A DNA stretch of 64,000 nt from Stomoxys calcitrans. Its lineage: Eukaryota > Arthropoda > Insecta > Diptera > Muscidae. The stretch lies in assembly GCF_963082655.1 (NCBI RefSeq), contig NC_081554.1, positions 59,897,933 through 59,961,932 of the forward strand. The letters run 5' to 3'. Shown piece after piece: positions 22,850 through 34,300 of the stretch. Under the pieces are notes generated by a model that was not told where the DNA came from, searched no databases, and worked only from the letters and a program-made list of their open reading frames with translations. The translations under genes and the position numbers were made by a program. The first letter of the stretch is position 1; the number at the start of each line of letters is the position of its first letter.

Positions 22850-24109
22850 ATATTCCCATATAAACCGATCTTCTTACATAACTTCGTGTTTGGGGACTTT
22901 TGGGCTGAATTTTCATGTGGATGGGTAAAATTTTGTATTTGCGGTATAAAAGTTCTGTTATACTAGATATTAAAATTAAATATATATAATGTATTATTAT
23001 TATACTTTTTATTATTTTTGTCAAAGGTTTTTAGAAAGTGTGAAGCAAATTTGATAATGGTATATGTGGATTACCCTTTTGTAGGGAACACATTGTTTAT
23101 TATTATCATTTTTTTTTGCAATGTTATTGCCATCCATTATAAAGCATTGCTATTGTTGATTTAACTATAATCCCACGTTCTTTCTTCTTTGATTTGCTCT
23201 GTCACTCTTGTGAGCCCATTACATTCACACTCAATCAAAACAAAGAGAGAATTTTGTGATAGTCGGACATAGACACATTTTCATTTCATATTTCGATGTT
23301 GTTGGCGCGGGCAACCGGTCTCAATAGAGGGACTCTTTGCGAGAATCATTAGAAATCTAGATTAAAGTGATGGAAAAGAGTTTAGTATATTTTTTTTTTT
23401 TTGAAATTTCGTACCAAAAATATATCTTTAAATATATTTTTAATCTTTAAAGAATCCAAAATAGCCCTGCATAATGCACAGTGGGATGAGAAAAATAAAT
23501 ATAATGCAATAATGCAAACGTGCACTTAAAATGTACACACATGAGACTAGTTGAAGGACACATGTTTACTTTACGTACAAAATTTCTGCCAAATCAGCTT
23601 AGAATTAGAGATTCTTGACGCCGTTGGAAACTAATAAAGAGATCCATTTATATGACTATAGACCGATTTGGTCAATACTTATCATAGTAGCTGAAAGTCA
23701 TAACAGAACGCTAGTTTACTTGAATGGGCTATGACAGAAAATTTGTGCCATTAGTCGAACTTAAATAAGATTTTCAAGCGCCTCGATCTTCTGCTCTCCT
23801 TCTACAATCTCTGAAATCAAGTTTCTAGATGTAATAATTCTCCACTTGAATTTTCCATCGCTGTTTGGTCGTCTCGGTTTGCGTATACCACAGTGCTTGC
23901 CTTCAAAAGACTTATTTGCTGGAGCTTCTTCATTCATTCTGACAACATGACCAACCCAGCCATGTTATATTTTTATATTATGCTAACCTTGCACAGTGGG
24001 AGAAAATCAAAAAAAATTGTAAAATATATGTTATTTGGGAACGGATACGGACAATTCTTCGAAATTTTAAATGGTTATATGCATATAGTAAAGGCAAATC
24101 CACAAAAAA
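22850..24109. other. Unassigned AT-rich sequence
   Basis: A fragment of the hairpin-family repeat lies at ~23575-23720 (AAATTTCTGCCAAATCAGCT). A stretch near 23790-23960 (AATCTCTGAAATCAAGTTTC) resembles one near 43400, so it is another dispersed repeat. No gene is seen. Confidence 0.45.
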
Positions 24110-25080
24110 GCCCTCCGCGACCTAGTCGGCTACATATGGGGTTCTCTCGCTGTCAAGGAATCTACAATGGTAGCACTTCTTGACATTGAAGGTGCTTTGA
24201 ATAATGTAAATCAATCATGAAGGAGTAGGAGTTTCTAGGCATCAATTCTACCGTACAAAAGTTTATTAATAACTTATTTACTAAAAGATACATGACGGCA
24301 GGCTTGGGATATGTATATCTAAAAAGATGGTTCAGGAGAGGAACACCTCATTTAGGTGTACTGTCTCCATTACTTTGGAATATAGCCATTAACAATATAT
24401 TATCGTCTCTGGAAGAAAAAGGTGTATAAGTTGTCACGTATACTGATGACGTTGCAATTACGGTTAGGGGAAAGTTTCCCAGCACTCTAAGAGATATACT
24501 TCAGGAAGCTCTACTCGCAACAGCGAAGTGGGCTACCGAAAATGGTCTAGGTATAAATCCGGGCAAGACAGAAGTAGTTCTTTTCAGCAGGAGATACAGT
24601 GGAACCTCTCTCTTTGGGAGGAGAGAATGTTCTATATACAGAAAGAGCAAAATACCTTAATGTTTCAATCCCATGGCAGCCGGTTGTACATACCGGATTG
24701 ACCCAATGGATTCCTTCATCGGCAAGGGCTGCCACATCTGTGTACAAAGCACTACTACAACACACCTACACCTGTGTGTTTTTTTGCTTGAGAGGAAATT
24801 GAATTTCAAATGCACCATTGTGGAAAGGGCAAGAAAGGCAACCATTGGCAAAAGTTGGGGGTTTAGACCGCGAGTTATGCAGTTGTCAGACCTATAATGC
24901 TATATGGCGTTGTGGTCTGGTGGATGGAGCTACAAAAGTCTACCTACTGTTCAATACTCAACCGGATCCAAAGGATGGCTTGTTTGTGCATCACAGCCGC
25001 ACTGAGGACTACACCATCTGATGCACTGAATTTAATGCTACATCTAATGACTCTGGACCCTAGAGGAGCTTTCTATTTGG
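24110..25080 (+). pseudogene. Non-LTR retrotransposon reverse transcriptase remnant
   Basis: Plus-strand pieces in order: MVALLDIEGALNNV (RT motif A), RRGTPHLGVLSPLLWNIAIN (motif B), VVTYTDDVAI (motif C, YTDD in place of the usual (F/Y)ADD), ATAKWATENGLGINPGKTEV, RAKYLNV. After a nested insert come KLNFKCTIVERARKATIG, MLYGVVVWWMELQKSTY and ITAALRTTPSDALN. This is the thumb/connection of an R1/Jockey-like ORF2. Stops and frameshifts make it inactive. RNase H fragments elsewhere may belong to the same family. Confidence 0.8.
24669..24790 (+). mobile_element. Second SINE-like element nested in the LINE
   Basis: CCATGGCAGCCGGTTGTACA, CCGGATTGACCC and an ACTACTACAACACAC tail break the LINE coding sequence between KYLNV and KLNFKC. 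It is related to 14101-14212. Confidence 0.65.
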
Positions 25081-25094
25081 TCATGTGGCGTCTA

Positions 25095-25870
25095 CGGACA
25101 CTGATGACTCAAGAACTCAAGATCCCAGATTGGTTTATATGGCAGCTATATCAGGTTATGGATCGAATTAAACCATACTTGGCAAAGTTGTTAAAAGCCA
25201 TAACAAAACACCTTATGCGAAATTCCAGCCAAATCGGATAAGAATTGCGCCCTCTGGTGGCTCAAGAAGTCAAGATTCAAGATCGGTTTATATGGCAGCT
25301 ATATCAGGTTATCGACCAATTTAAACCGTACTTAGCACAGTTTTTGGAAGTCATAACTCAACATGTCGTTCAAAATTTCAGCCAAATCGGATAGGAATTG
25401 CTCCCTCTAGACACTCAAGAAGTCAAGACCCCAGATAGGTTTGTATGAGAGCTATATCAGGTTATGAACTGATTTCAATTATACTCAGCACAGTTGGTGG
25501 AAGTCACATCAAAACGAAATGTGCAAAATTTCAGCCATATAGGATAAGAATTGCGCCGTCTAGTGGCTCAAGAATTCAAGATCCAAGATCGGTTTATATG
25601 GCAGCTATAGCAAAACATGGACCGATATAGCCCATTTACAATCCTAACGACCCAATGACCTACACTAATAAGAAGTATTTGTGCAAAATTTCAAGCGGCT
25701 AGCTTCACTTCTTCGAAAGTTAGCGTGCTTTCGACATACAGACAGACGGACGGACAGGCAGACGGACGGACGGACGGGCAGACAGACAGACGGACGGATA
25801 GACAGACGTACGGACGGACGGACATGACCTAAAATGTCATGACGACCAAGAATATATACAATATGGGCCT
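25095..25870 (+). repeat. Dispersed hairpin-family repeat with GACG microsatellite
   Basis: Four ~165 bp units (GGTTTATATGGCAGCTATAT, CAAATCGGATAAGAATTGCG), then the tail with a long GACA/GACG run at 25738-25825 and ACATGACCTAAAATGTCATG. Confidence 0.8.
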
Positions 25871-26097
25871 CAAATGAAAGGTATTCGGGCGTTGATTAAG
25901 AATATCGCCAGGAAGGAGGAAACGGCTTTATATTTTGTTGATATCAGAAGGGGGCGGACCCTCTCCCGTTATCCCAAAAACACCACCCAAAATCAAAAGT
26001 GGGCCGATAAGAACAATATGAATATCAAATGAAATACGGCTGAACCTATTTTCTTAAAATTTTCACAGATTGTGTAAGTTTTTGTGGACGGAAACAC

Positions 26098-26355
26098 ACA
26101 AATGCAAATTTTGCCCATGAACATTCCACTAAGGAACAGGGGCAAATTTCTCACATATCAATGAGTGCAGTCCGATTCAAGTTTAAGCTCTCTTGGGAGA
26201 GAAGTCATACATGGCATAGTACCTCACAAATATTGCCAGCATTAGGAGGGGAAAACCAGTGCTGAAAATTTTTTCTAATAGTCTCGCCAGGATTCGAACC
26301 CAGGCATTCCGCGTCATAGGCGGACATGCTAACCTCTGCGCTACAGTGGCCTCCG
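26098..26355 (-). mobile_element. tRNA-derived SINE
   Basis: The minus strand begins GGCCACTGTAGCGCAGAGGT at 26352, with box B GGGTTCGAATCC, and ends in the CCTGTTCCTTAGTGGAATGT tail near 26100. It is near complete. Confidence 0.85.
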
Positions 26356-27755
26356 GAATCATAGGTTATATAAATTTAAGATATCGGATAGTGTCGGATT
26401 CTCCCTCTTACCCAAAAAAACGCCACCCATAACCAAATGCGGATTGATAGGCACAATATGGGTATCAAATAAAAGGTTTTGGAGACTAGAAAGCGTATAT
26501 CATATTAAATTTTGGGTCTAAGTACCCCCATCCTATGGTGGAGAGCATAATTAAGACAATTTTTATGAAAATATTATTCAATTTGTTTGCGGAATTGAAT
26601 TTCAACTAAATTTTCCATGAATATCAAATTTGAAATGCTACCTCAGAAGTTTATGGCTTACTGAACTTGTTCGCTAAGTAAGTGCACTAGTTAGTTCGGG
26701 CCGCCCCAAACCCAAAACTCCTCTAAACATCCTATCACCATGGGACTCAAATGAAAAGTGTTCGGCAGTAGTACATATATGGCATACAAAATTAGGGTCC
26801 AAGTAATGGGAAGTTACCCCAACCCCAAATACCCCCAAATTGGCATATCAGCCGACCATGGCTATGTGGGATTCAAATGAAAGATGTTTGGGACTAGATT
26901 ACGAATATTACATTAAAATTTGAGTTCAAGTCTAGGTGGCGTCTAGGTTGACCCATTATGGCAATATGGGACTCAAATGAAAGGTATTTGAGAGTAGAAA
27001 ACGAATTTGATATCCAATTTTGGAGCCATGTGTTTGGGGGTACGCCCTGAATCACCTCCTAAACTGACCATCATTTCCGACTATAGCAATATGGAGCTCA
27101 AAACATCGGTGTTTGGGAGTAAAGAATGAATTTAATATCCATTTACAGGGCAAAGTGTCAGTTCAAGCGGTTCATACTTACCGACCACGGAAATATGGGG
27201 CTCAAATTAATGGGATTTGGGAGTGGAGAACGAAATTAATTTTCATATTTGAGTCGAAATGGCTCCCCTAAAAAGCACTTCTTATTGCCCTAAATACCAG
27301 ATCTCGAAGATTGGTAATGTGATTCGTTCGAAATTTTGTTTGCACTCTCCCAGTCACCAAAAACAAAACATGGTTTGTATTGTTGGTGTTAGGCTCCGCG
27401 GGGGCCGTGCAAAACCCCCCAAATATATAGACCAATCAACACAATATAGAGCCATGTGTTTGGGGAGCCAGCACACCTCAAATTACATCTCTATTATATA
27501 AAAGCTATTTGGGGTGGATATTGATATTCATTTTCGGGACAAGACCCTGGGGTCCACCCCACTCTCAAACACAACTTTTTTACCCATCATGCCATTATGG
27601 GGTTCATAGGAAATGTTTTTGTAAGTAGAGCACGAATCTTATATTTACTTTAATGGCCAAGTGACCACCCTCGAAATGCCCCCTAAACCGGAAATATTTA
27701 CCAATACGTTAATATAGATCTCAAATGAAAGGCATTTGGGAGTAGAGTAAAAATT

Positions 27756-28002
27756 TTCCCATGAACCGAGCAGGAGCAAACTTCTCACACATCAAGGAGT
27801 GCTTTCCGGTTAAAGTTGAGTTTATCAATGATAAGCGACTTTTTTTTATAGTCGAGTCCGAAAGGCGTGCCGCAGTGCGACGCCTCTTTGGGGAGAATTT
27901 TTTAATTGTCGCCAGCATTATGAGGGGGGACCACCCCTTTCAATTTTTTCCGATGTTCTCGCCAGGATTCAAACGCAGGCGTTCAGCGTCATAGGCTACA
28001 GA
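27756..28002 (-). mobile_element. tRNA-derived SINE, head deleted
   Basis: The minus strand has GCCTATGACGCTGAACGCCT and a mutated box B (GTTTGAATCC), then the usual body. The first ~20 bases with box A are mostly missing. Confidence 0.8.
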
Positions 28003-28101
28003 GGCACGAATTCGATATCCACATTCGGGGCGAAGTGTCCCCACCCTAAAAATATATTTGAGAGTTAAAGAAGGCCAGGCAAGTGGGCCCAGTTCGGCTA
28101 G

Positions 28102-30505
28102 TCTTATATATAAAAATCAATTTGTGCTTGTTTGTTTGTTTGTCTGTTCCATATAGTATCAAAAAAAGCTGAATCGATTTTCTTGAAATTTTCACAGATG
28201 GTGCATTATGATCCCATGGTGAAAATAGGGTACTACATTTTTTGATATCTGAAGGGGGTCGACCCTCCCCCTTACCCTTATTTTCAGAAACTCCAGATCT
28301 CGGAGATGGGTGGTGCGATTTAAGCGAAATTTTGTGTGCTCTCTTATAGTAACCTAAAAACAAAAATTTGGTATACATATTGTGGATGGGGTACCTAGGG
28401 GGGACGCCCCACCCAAAACCTACAAAATATATATATAGACCAATCACGACAATATGGGACTCAAATGATAGGTATTTAAGAGTAGAAAACTAATATGATA
28501 CCTAAATGTGGGACCAAGTATTTGGGGGACCACCCCAACCCCCAAAACACCCCTTAAATCGGACATATTTACCGACCATGGCAAAATGGGACTCAACTGA
28601 AAGGTATCTACGAGTAGAATACGAATCTGATATCAAAATCTGTGACCAAGTGTTGAGGGGGCCGCCCATCCCTGAAAACACTCCCAAACAGGACTTATTA
28701 ACTGACCATCGCAATATGGGGTTCAAATGGAAGATATTTGAGTGTAGAATACGAATTTGATATCTTAATGTAGAACCAAGTGTTTTGGGGGCCGCCCCTC
28801 CCCAAAAACACCCCCCAAAGAGCAAAAAGTTACGAGCATAGCAATGTGGTGCTCAAATGAAAGGTATTTGGAAATACCGCATAAATCTGATATCAATATT
28901 CGGGGGAAAGTTTCAATGGGGCCTACCCACACCATAACACCACCCAAATAGGAAGTATTTGCTGACCATTGCAATATGCGGCTCAAATAAGAGGTACTTT
29001 AGTGTAGAATACAAAGCTGATATATTGGGTTGCCTAAAAAGTAATTGCGGATTTTTTAAAAGAAAGTAAATGCATTTTTAATAAAACTTAGAATGAACTT
29101 TAATCAAATATATAATTGCCATTTTGTTCGATAACCTTTTACCATCTTCCTGGCAAATTTAGTATTCCACGCTCATAGAACTTCTGGCCTTTATCTGCAA
29201 AAACCTGAACCAAGTGCGATTTTATAGCCTCATCATTGCCGAAAGTTTTACCATTTAAGGAGTTCTGCAAAGATCGAAATAAATGGTAGTCTGATGGTGC
29301 AACGTCAGGGCTATATGGTGGATGCATCAAAAGTTCCCAGCTAAGCTCACTCAGTTTTTGACGAGTGCCCAAAGATGTGTGCGGTCTAGCGTTGTCCTGG
29401 TGGAATATGACACCTTTACGATTGACCAATTCTGGTCGCTTCTCCTTGATGGCTGTATTCAATTTGTCCAATTGTTGACAGTAAACATCCGAATTAATCG
29501 TTTGGTTCCTTGGAAGCAGCTCAAAATATACCACACCCTTCCAATCCCACCAAACAGACAGCATAACCTTCTTTTGGTGGATATCAGCCTTTGAAGTGGT
29601 TTGAGCTGGTTCACCATGCTTGGACCATGATCGTTTTCGACTAACGTTGTTGTAAACAATCCATTTTTCATCTCCAGTTATGATTCCTTTTTAAAACGGA
29701 TCGAATTCATTGAGTTTCAGGTGCATATCACAAGCGTTGATTCGGTTTGTTAAATGAATTTCTTTCAATACATGTGGTACCCATATTAAAATTGACGCCA
29801 AACAAGCAAATCTAAACAAAATTTCGCGCTTTTTTTTCTAAAGCAAGCTAAAAGTAACAGCTGATAACTGACAGAAGAAAGAATGCAATTACAGAGTCAC
29901 AAGCCGTTGAAAAAATTTGTCAACGCCGACTATATTACTACTATATTACCGACAATTACTTTTTGGGCAACCCAATATATTTTCAGTCACTGAATGGCCT
30001 TCCCATCCCCCAAAACACCCCCATTACCGGACATGTTTGCCGACTATGCAAATATGGGGCGCAAATGAAAGGAATTTTGGAAAAGACCACGAATCTTATA
30101 TCAACATTCGGGACCAACTGTCTAGGGGAACGTCCGCCCCCATAACAACCCCAAACAGGACATATTTGCTCACCATTTGGGTCTTAAAGAGAGTGGAACT
30201 CTTCACAAAGCGGACATATTTGCTGACTTTTGCAATAAGTGTAAGCCCCTGAAAGGTATTTGAGATTGGAAAACGAATTTGATATCCAACTTTGAGTCCA
30301 ATGGCAATATGGGGCTCAAATAAATGATATTTGAGAGTAGAGCGCGATGCTGATTTATTTTTAGGGCTAAGTGTTTGGGGAACAATCCAACTCCCCAAAA
30401 CACAACTAAATCGGATGCATTAACTGACCACAAAAATATTTTAAGGACAATTTTGTTCCATATAAAGTAAAAGAAGGCGCAACGGAGCGGAGCCGGTTCG
30501 GCTAG
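28102..30505 (+). mobile_element. Helitron-like element 2 (TC...CTAG)
   Basis: It starts TCTTATATATAAAAATCAAT immediately after the CTAG of element 1. A TTTGTTTGTTTGTCTGTTCC and TTGAAATTTTCACAGATG leader follows, then ~125 bp units (CGAATCTGATATC, GGGGGCCGCCC, AACACCCCC). It ends AAGGCGCAACGGAGCGGAGC then CGGTTCGGCTAG|T. The 5'-TC, 3'-CTAG|T and a GC-rich terminal hairpin fit a non-autonomous Helitron. A mariner copy is nested at 29025. Confidence 0.7.
29025..29975 (-). mobile_element. Mariner element, internally deleted (951 bp)
   Basis: Flanked by TA, with ends TTGGGTTGCCTAAAAAGTAA and its near-complement. On the minus strand the transposase catalytic part is readable: KRIITGDEKW-like start (Asp 1), KVMLSVWWDWKGVVYFELLP, VIFHQDNARPH (Asp 2), HPPYSPDVAPSDYHLF (Asp 3, 34 residues later: DD34D), and a C-terminus ending in ILNLPGRWQ. 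The N-terminal DNA-binding half (~150 residues) is missing and a frameshift precedes GDEKW, so it is non-autonomous. Confidence 0.9.
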
Positions 30506-31260
30506 TTGTATTATGTAAATTAATACTATATCTGCAATTCCACATACGATTTCTGCAATTCTGCTCCTTAGTCAGTCCTATTTTACATTTCAATTTCTCC
30601 AATTGTTCAATATATTTTTGTAAACCAAGAGCATTGACATTTTTTGGATATTTCGTCATATTTAATTATTAATTAAGAATTTTTTTTTATTATTTACTTT
30701 AGTAGCTTCGTGTGCAATTATCACTGTCGGATGGTGTTATATATGGATGGCTTGATCACTGCTCGATAAATATGACAAACTGATAAAGATTTCGTATTCC
30801 ACAAGGAAACTCACAAAAAGCTAGCAAGCTAGCAACATGTTGCAGCAACATTTAGTTCTTATCTCCGCAAATATGTATGTTATCAGTGCTAGTAGCTGAT
30901 AAACCACATGGTTATCTCGCTGAGTTCTAGCTGTGGCAAGAAGTTGGTCATAGTAGAACCGTCGGCTGTTACATCGACTACAGGTGAATGCGACAACATA
31001 AAAGTTGAAGCGAATTAGTCATTCATTGGCCTTAATAACGAAACGAAAGAAATATTTAAACGATTTTTGTGAATTTGCGAAATAAAATTAGCGAAAATTT
31101 TCTTAAGATTTCAAAGTCCATTTACTGCATAAACGGTAAACGGAAACGTATATTGAAAACTTACTTAAAGAAATAATGTGTTGAAAGCAGTTAAAATTCA
31201 TAAAAAATAAATTCAATTGGAACGAAACAAAAAAAGAAGTAACTCAAAAAAAAAACGAAA
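30506..31260 (+). other. 5' flank and leader of OATP gene B
   Basis: AT-rich upstream sequence between the Helitron-like end and the gene B start codon, expected to hold the promoter and 5' UTR. The start context is CGAAAATGCC, close to the fly consensus. I cannot fix a TSS or TATA box. Confidence 0.4.
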
Positions 31261-31324
31261 ATGCCCATACCAGATCGTAGCTCCGATTTGTCAGCCATTG
31301 CGGTCAATACAAATATACCACAGG
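31261..31324 (+). CDS. OATP gene B exon 1
   Basis: Residues 1-21 plus one base (MPIPDRSSDLSAIAVNTNIPQ). The donor is ACAGG|GTTAGT, phase 1. It is too short to stand alone; it is chosen because it gives a Met, a good start context and the right phase for exon 2. Confidence 0.75.
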
Positions 31325-34300
31325 GTTAGTGTTTTGGTTTTTATTATAAGAAAAAGTGTGCAAAATTCATATCCCCCTCCCCTTGTGTTACAATTTCAGA
31401 TAGTGTTGATTGTGGTATACGAGTATTGGGCTGGTGCCGTGGTCCTTCTTGTCAAAAATATGCCCGTCTTCGAAGTTTTGTTATTGTTTTGGCCTGCGCT
31501 GGCCTCTTGCAGGGTGCCTGCGAAACCTATTTCCGTATCTCAGCTAAACAAGCCGCTCTGGAGCATGAATGGAACCCCTTAGTGGTGGGTAAGTTTGCAG
31601 AAAAAAAGTTAAATCAATTGAATTTATTTTTTTTAATATAAATAGCATTTTTGACTGTTTGTTCACGGTGGAGTATAGAAAGTGTAAATTATGATATCAT
31701 CATGTTATCAAGCACTGTGTACATTCATAAATATCGTCGTGAAATCTATTGTTATTAAATATCCCAGTTTCATGGCTTATCGATATAAGTTTATGACTAG
31801 TTGGCCGTTAGGCTGTATGAATAATACTTAGAGCCCAATTTCCTGGAAATTTTTTCATAAAGTGGAAATTGAAAAATATTGGTTAGCTGAATAGTCGCGA
31901 CTTATTAAACTGGACAACTGGTATTCGAAGAGTTATTGCAGGAAGAAAGGCGCCTTGGGATAAGTTTCGGCACGCACTTTACGGCTCTGACCTTTGTAGA
32001 CCTGAGAAGAAAGTGGAAACTGTGGAGGACATTGATATGATGCTTAAGCGGATCACAAACACATTGAACGACTCGTTTAAGTTTGCATGCATTAAACCAT
32101 ACCAAGGGGTAAACGATGACCACCATGGTGGTCGACAAAACTAGTTGGTCTATGGAATAGAGCTGGCAAACTATCAATAATCGTAACATTTTCACTAAAA
32201 GCTCTTTTATTGTCATAAATAAACATTTAAAGGTCCGGTTCAGCTAGTATCTTATATATTGCATTCTTTCTTCTGTCAGTTATCAGCTGTTACTTTTAGC
32301 TTGCTTTAGAAAAAAAGTTTAAAAAAAGTATATTTGATTAAAGTTCATTCTAAGTTTTATTAAAAATGCATTTACTTTCTTTTAAAAAATCCGCAATTAC
32401 TTTTTGGGGAACCCAATAAATCGATATCCTGGTTTTATCTTCAATTTTCCTTTAAAATATAGGTGATGGTAAACTCCTTGGCAACCTTTCACCAATCTCT
32501 GGAGTTTTTCTCTTGATCTTTGTTTTCTTTCATACGAACATAATATTGACGATTGAGCTCAGATATTTTTCTTTATTTTCCATGCTTTCTTCATTTTTGT
32601 ATTTTCCCAGCCAGATAAACGATGATTTTCTTGCATTGTAGCAATGGGTATGAAACCATTTTTCAGATTTTTATACCCACCACTGTAGAAGGGGGGGTAT
32701 TTCATGTAGTCGTTCCGTTTACAACATATCGAAATATCAATTTCCGACCCTACAAAGTATATATATTTCGGATCGTCGTAAAATTCTAAGACGATTGAAC
32801 GATGTCCGTGTTTCTGTCCTTCTATCCGTCCGTCTGTTGTAATCACTCTACAGCCTTGAGATATTGAGCTGAAATTTGGCACAGATATGTCTTTTTGATG
32901 CACGCTGGTTAAGTTCTTGAACGGGCCAAATCGGACCATATTTGGATATAGCTGCTACATAGGCCGATCTGCCGATAAAGGGTCTAATGCACATAAAAGC
33001 TTTTTTTTAACAGATTTCGCTGAAATTTGAAACAGTAAGAAGTTTAAAGCTTCCCGACATATGACCCAAATATGGTTCAGATCGGACTATATTTAGATAT
33101 TGCTGCCTATATACCGATCTGCCGATAGAGGGTCTGAAGCTCATAAAAGCTTTATTTATTACCCAATTTCGCTGAAATTTGAAACAGTGAGTAGTTTTAG
33201 ACCTCCCGACATCTGACCTAAAAATGGTTCATATCAGACTATATTTAGATATAGCTGCCATATAGACCGCTCTGCCAATAAAGGGTCTGGAGCCCTTAAA
33301 AGCATTATTTTTTTACCGATTTCGCTGAAATTTGAAACAGTGAGTAGTTTTAGGCCTCCCAATATAGGACCCAAATATGGTTCTGATTGGATATTTAGAT
33401 ATAGCTGTCATATAGACCGATCTGCCGATAGGGGGTCTGAAGCCCATAATACTTTATTTATTAACCGATTTCGCTAACATTTGAAACAGTGAGTAGTTTT
33501 GAGCCTCCCGATATGGGAGCTTAATATGGTTGAGGTCGGACTATATTTAGATATAGCTGCCATATAGAACGATCTGCCGATAAAGGGTCTGAAGCCCATA
33601 AAAGCATTTTTTTTAGCGATTTCGCTGAAATTTGAAACAATGAGAAGCTTTAGGCCTCCCAATATAGGCCTCAAATATGGTTAAGATCGGACTTTATTTA
33701 GATATAGCTACCATATAGACCGATGTGCCGATAAAGGGTCTGAAGCCCATAAAAGATTTATTTTTAACCGATTTCGCTGAAATTTGAAACAGTGAGTAGT
33801 TTTAGGCCTCCAGACATCTGGCCCAAATATGGCTCAGATCGGAATATATTTAGAAATAGCTGTCATATAGACCGATCTCCCGATAAAGGGTCTGAAGCCC
33901 AAAAAAGCTTTATTTATTACCCGATTTAGCTAAAATTTGAAATAGTGAGTTGTTTTGAGCCTCCCGAACCTTAATATGGATCAGATCGGTTTACATTTGG
34001 ATATAACTGCCAAAAAGACCAATATTTTGTTCTACAAAATTGCACAGTGACTTATATTTATTGGACCACTCAATGTCCGTGCCGCAGTTGGGTGCTTAAG
34101 TTCCAATTTTCACCAGATTGTAATGAAAGGGCTTTGCATATATACCCAAGGTGGTGGGTATCCAAAGTTCGGGCTTTTTACTTGTTTTCATTCTTTTTAT
34201 GATTTTGGGATTTATTTTTGATATTTTTTTTTATTTAATATTGGGTTGCCTAAAAAGTAATTGCGGATTTTTTAAAAGAAAGTAAATGCATTTTTTATAA

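Larger units (their letters stand above)
25871..28101 (+). mobile_element. Helitron-like element 1 with internal ~130 bp tandem units
   Basis: Non-coding, built of diverged units sharing GGGACTCAAATGAAAGGTAT, TTGGGAGTAGA and GGGGCCGCCCC-like strings. The 3' end reads CAGTTCGGCTAG at 28090-28101, a CTAG end as in Helitrons, though its hairpin is eroded. The 5' end is not resolved. Two SINEs are nested in it. Classification is by end sequence only; no Rep/helicase is present. Confidence 0.6.

Noticed and set aside
28506..28986. Overlapping ~73-107 residue frames rich in Gly and Pro
   Set aside because: They come from the GGGGCCGCCCC-type tandem units of a Helitron-like element.
31905..32216. 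A 103-residue minus-strand gene
   Set aside because: The plus strand of the same stretch reads as a LINE fragment; the minus frame shows no family feature.
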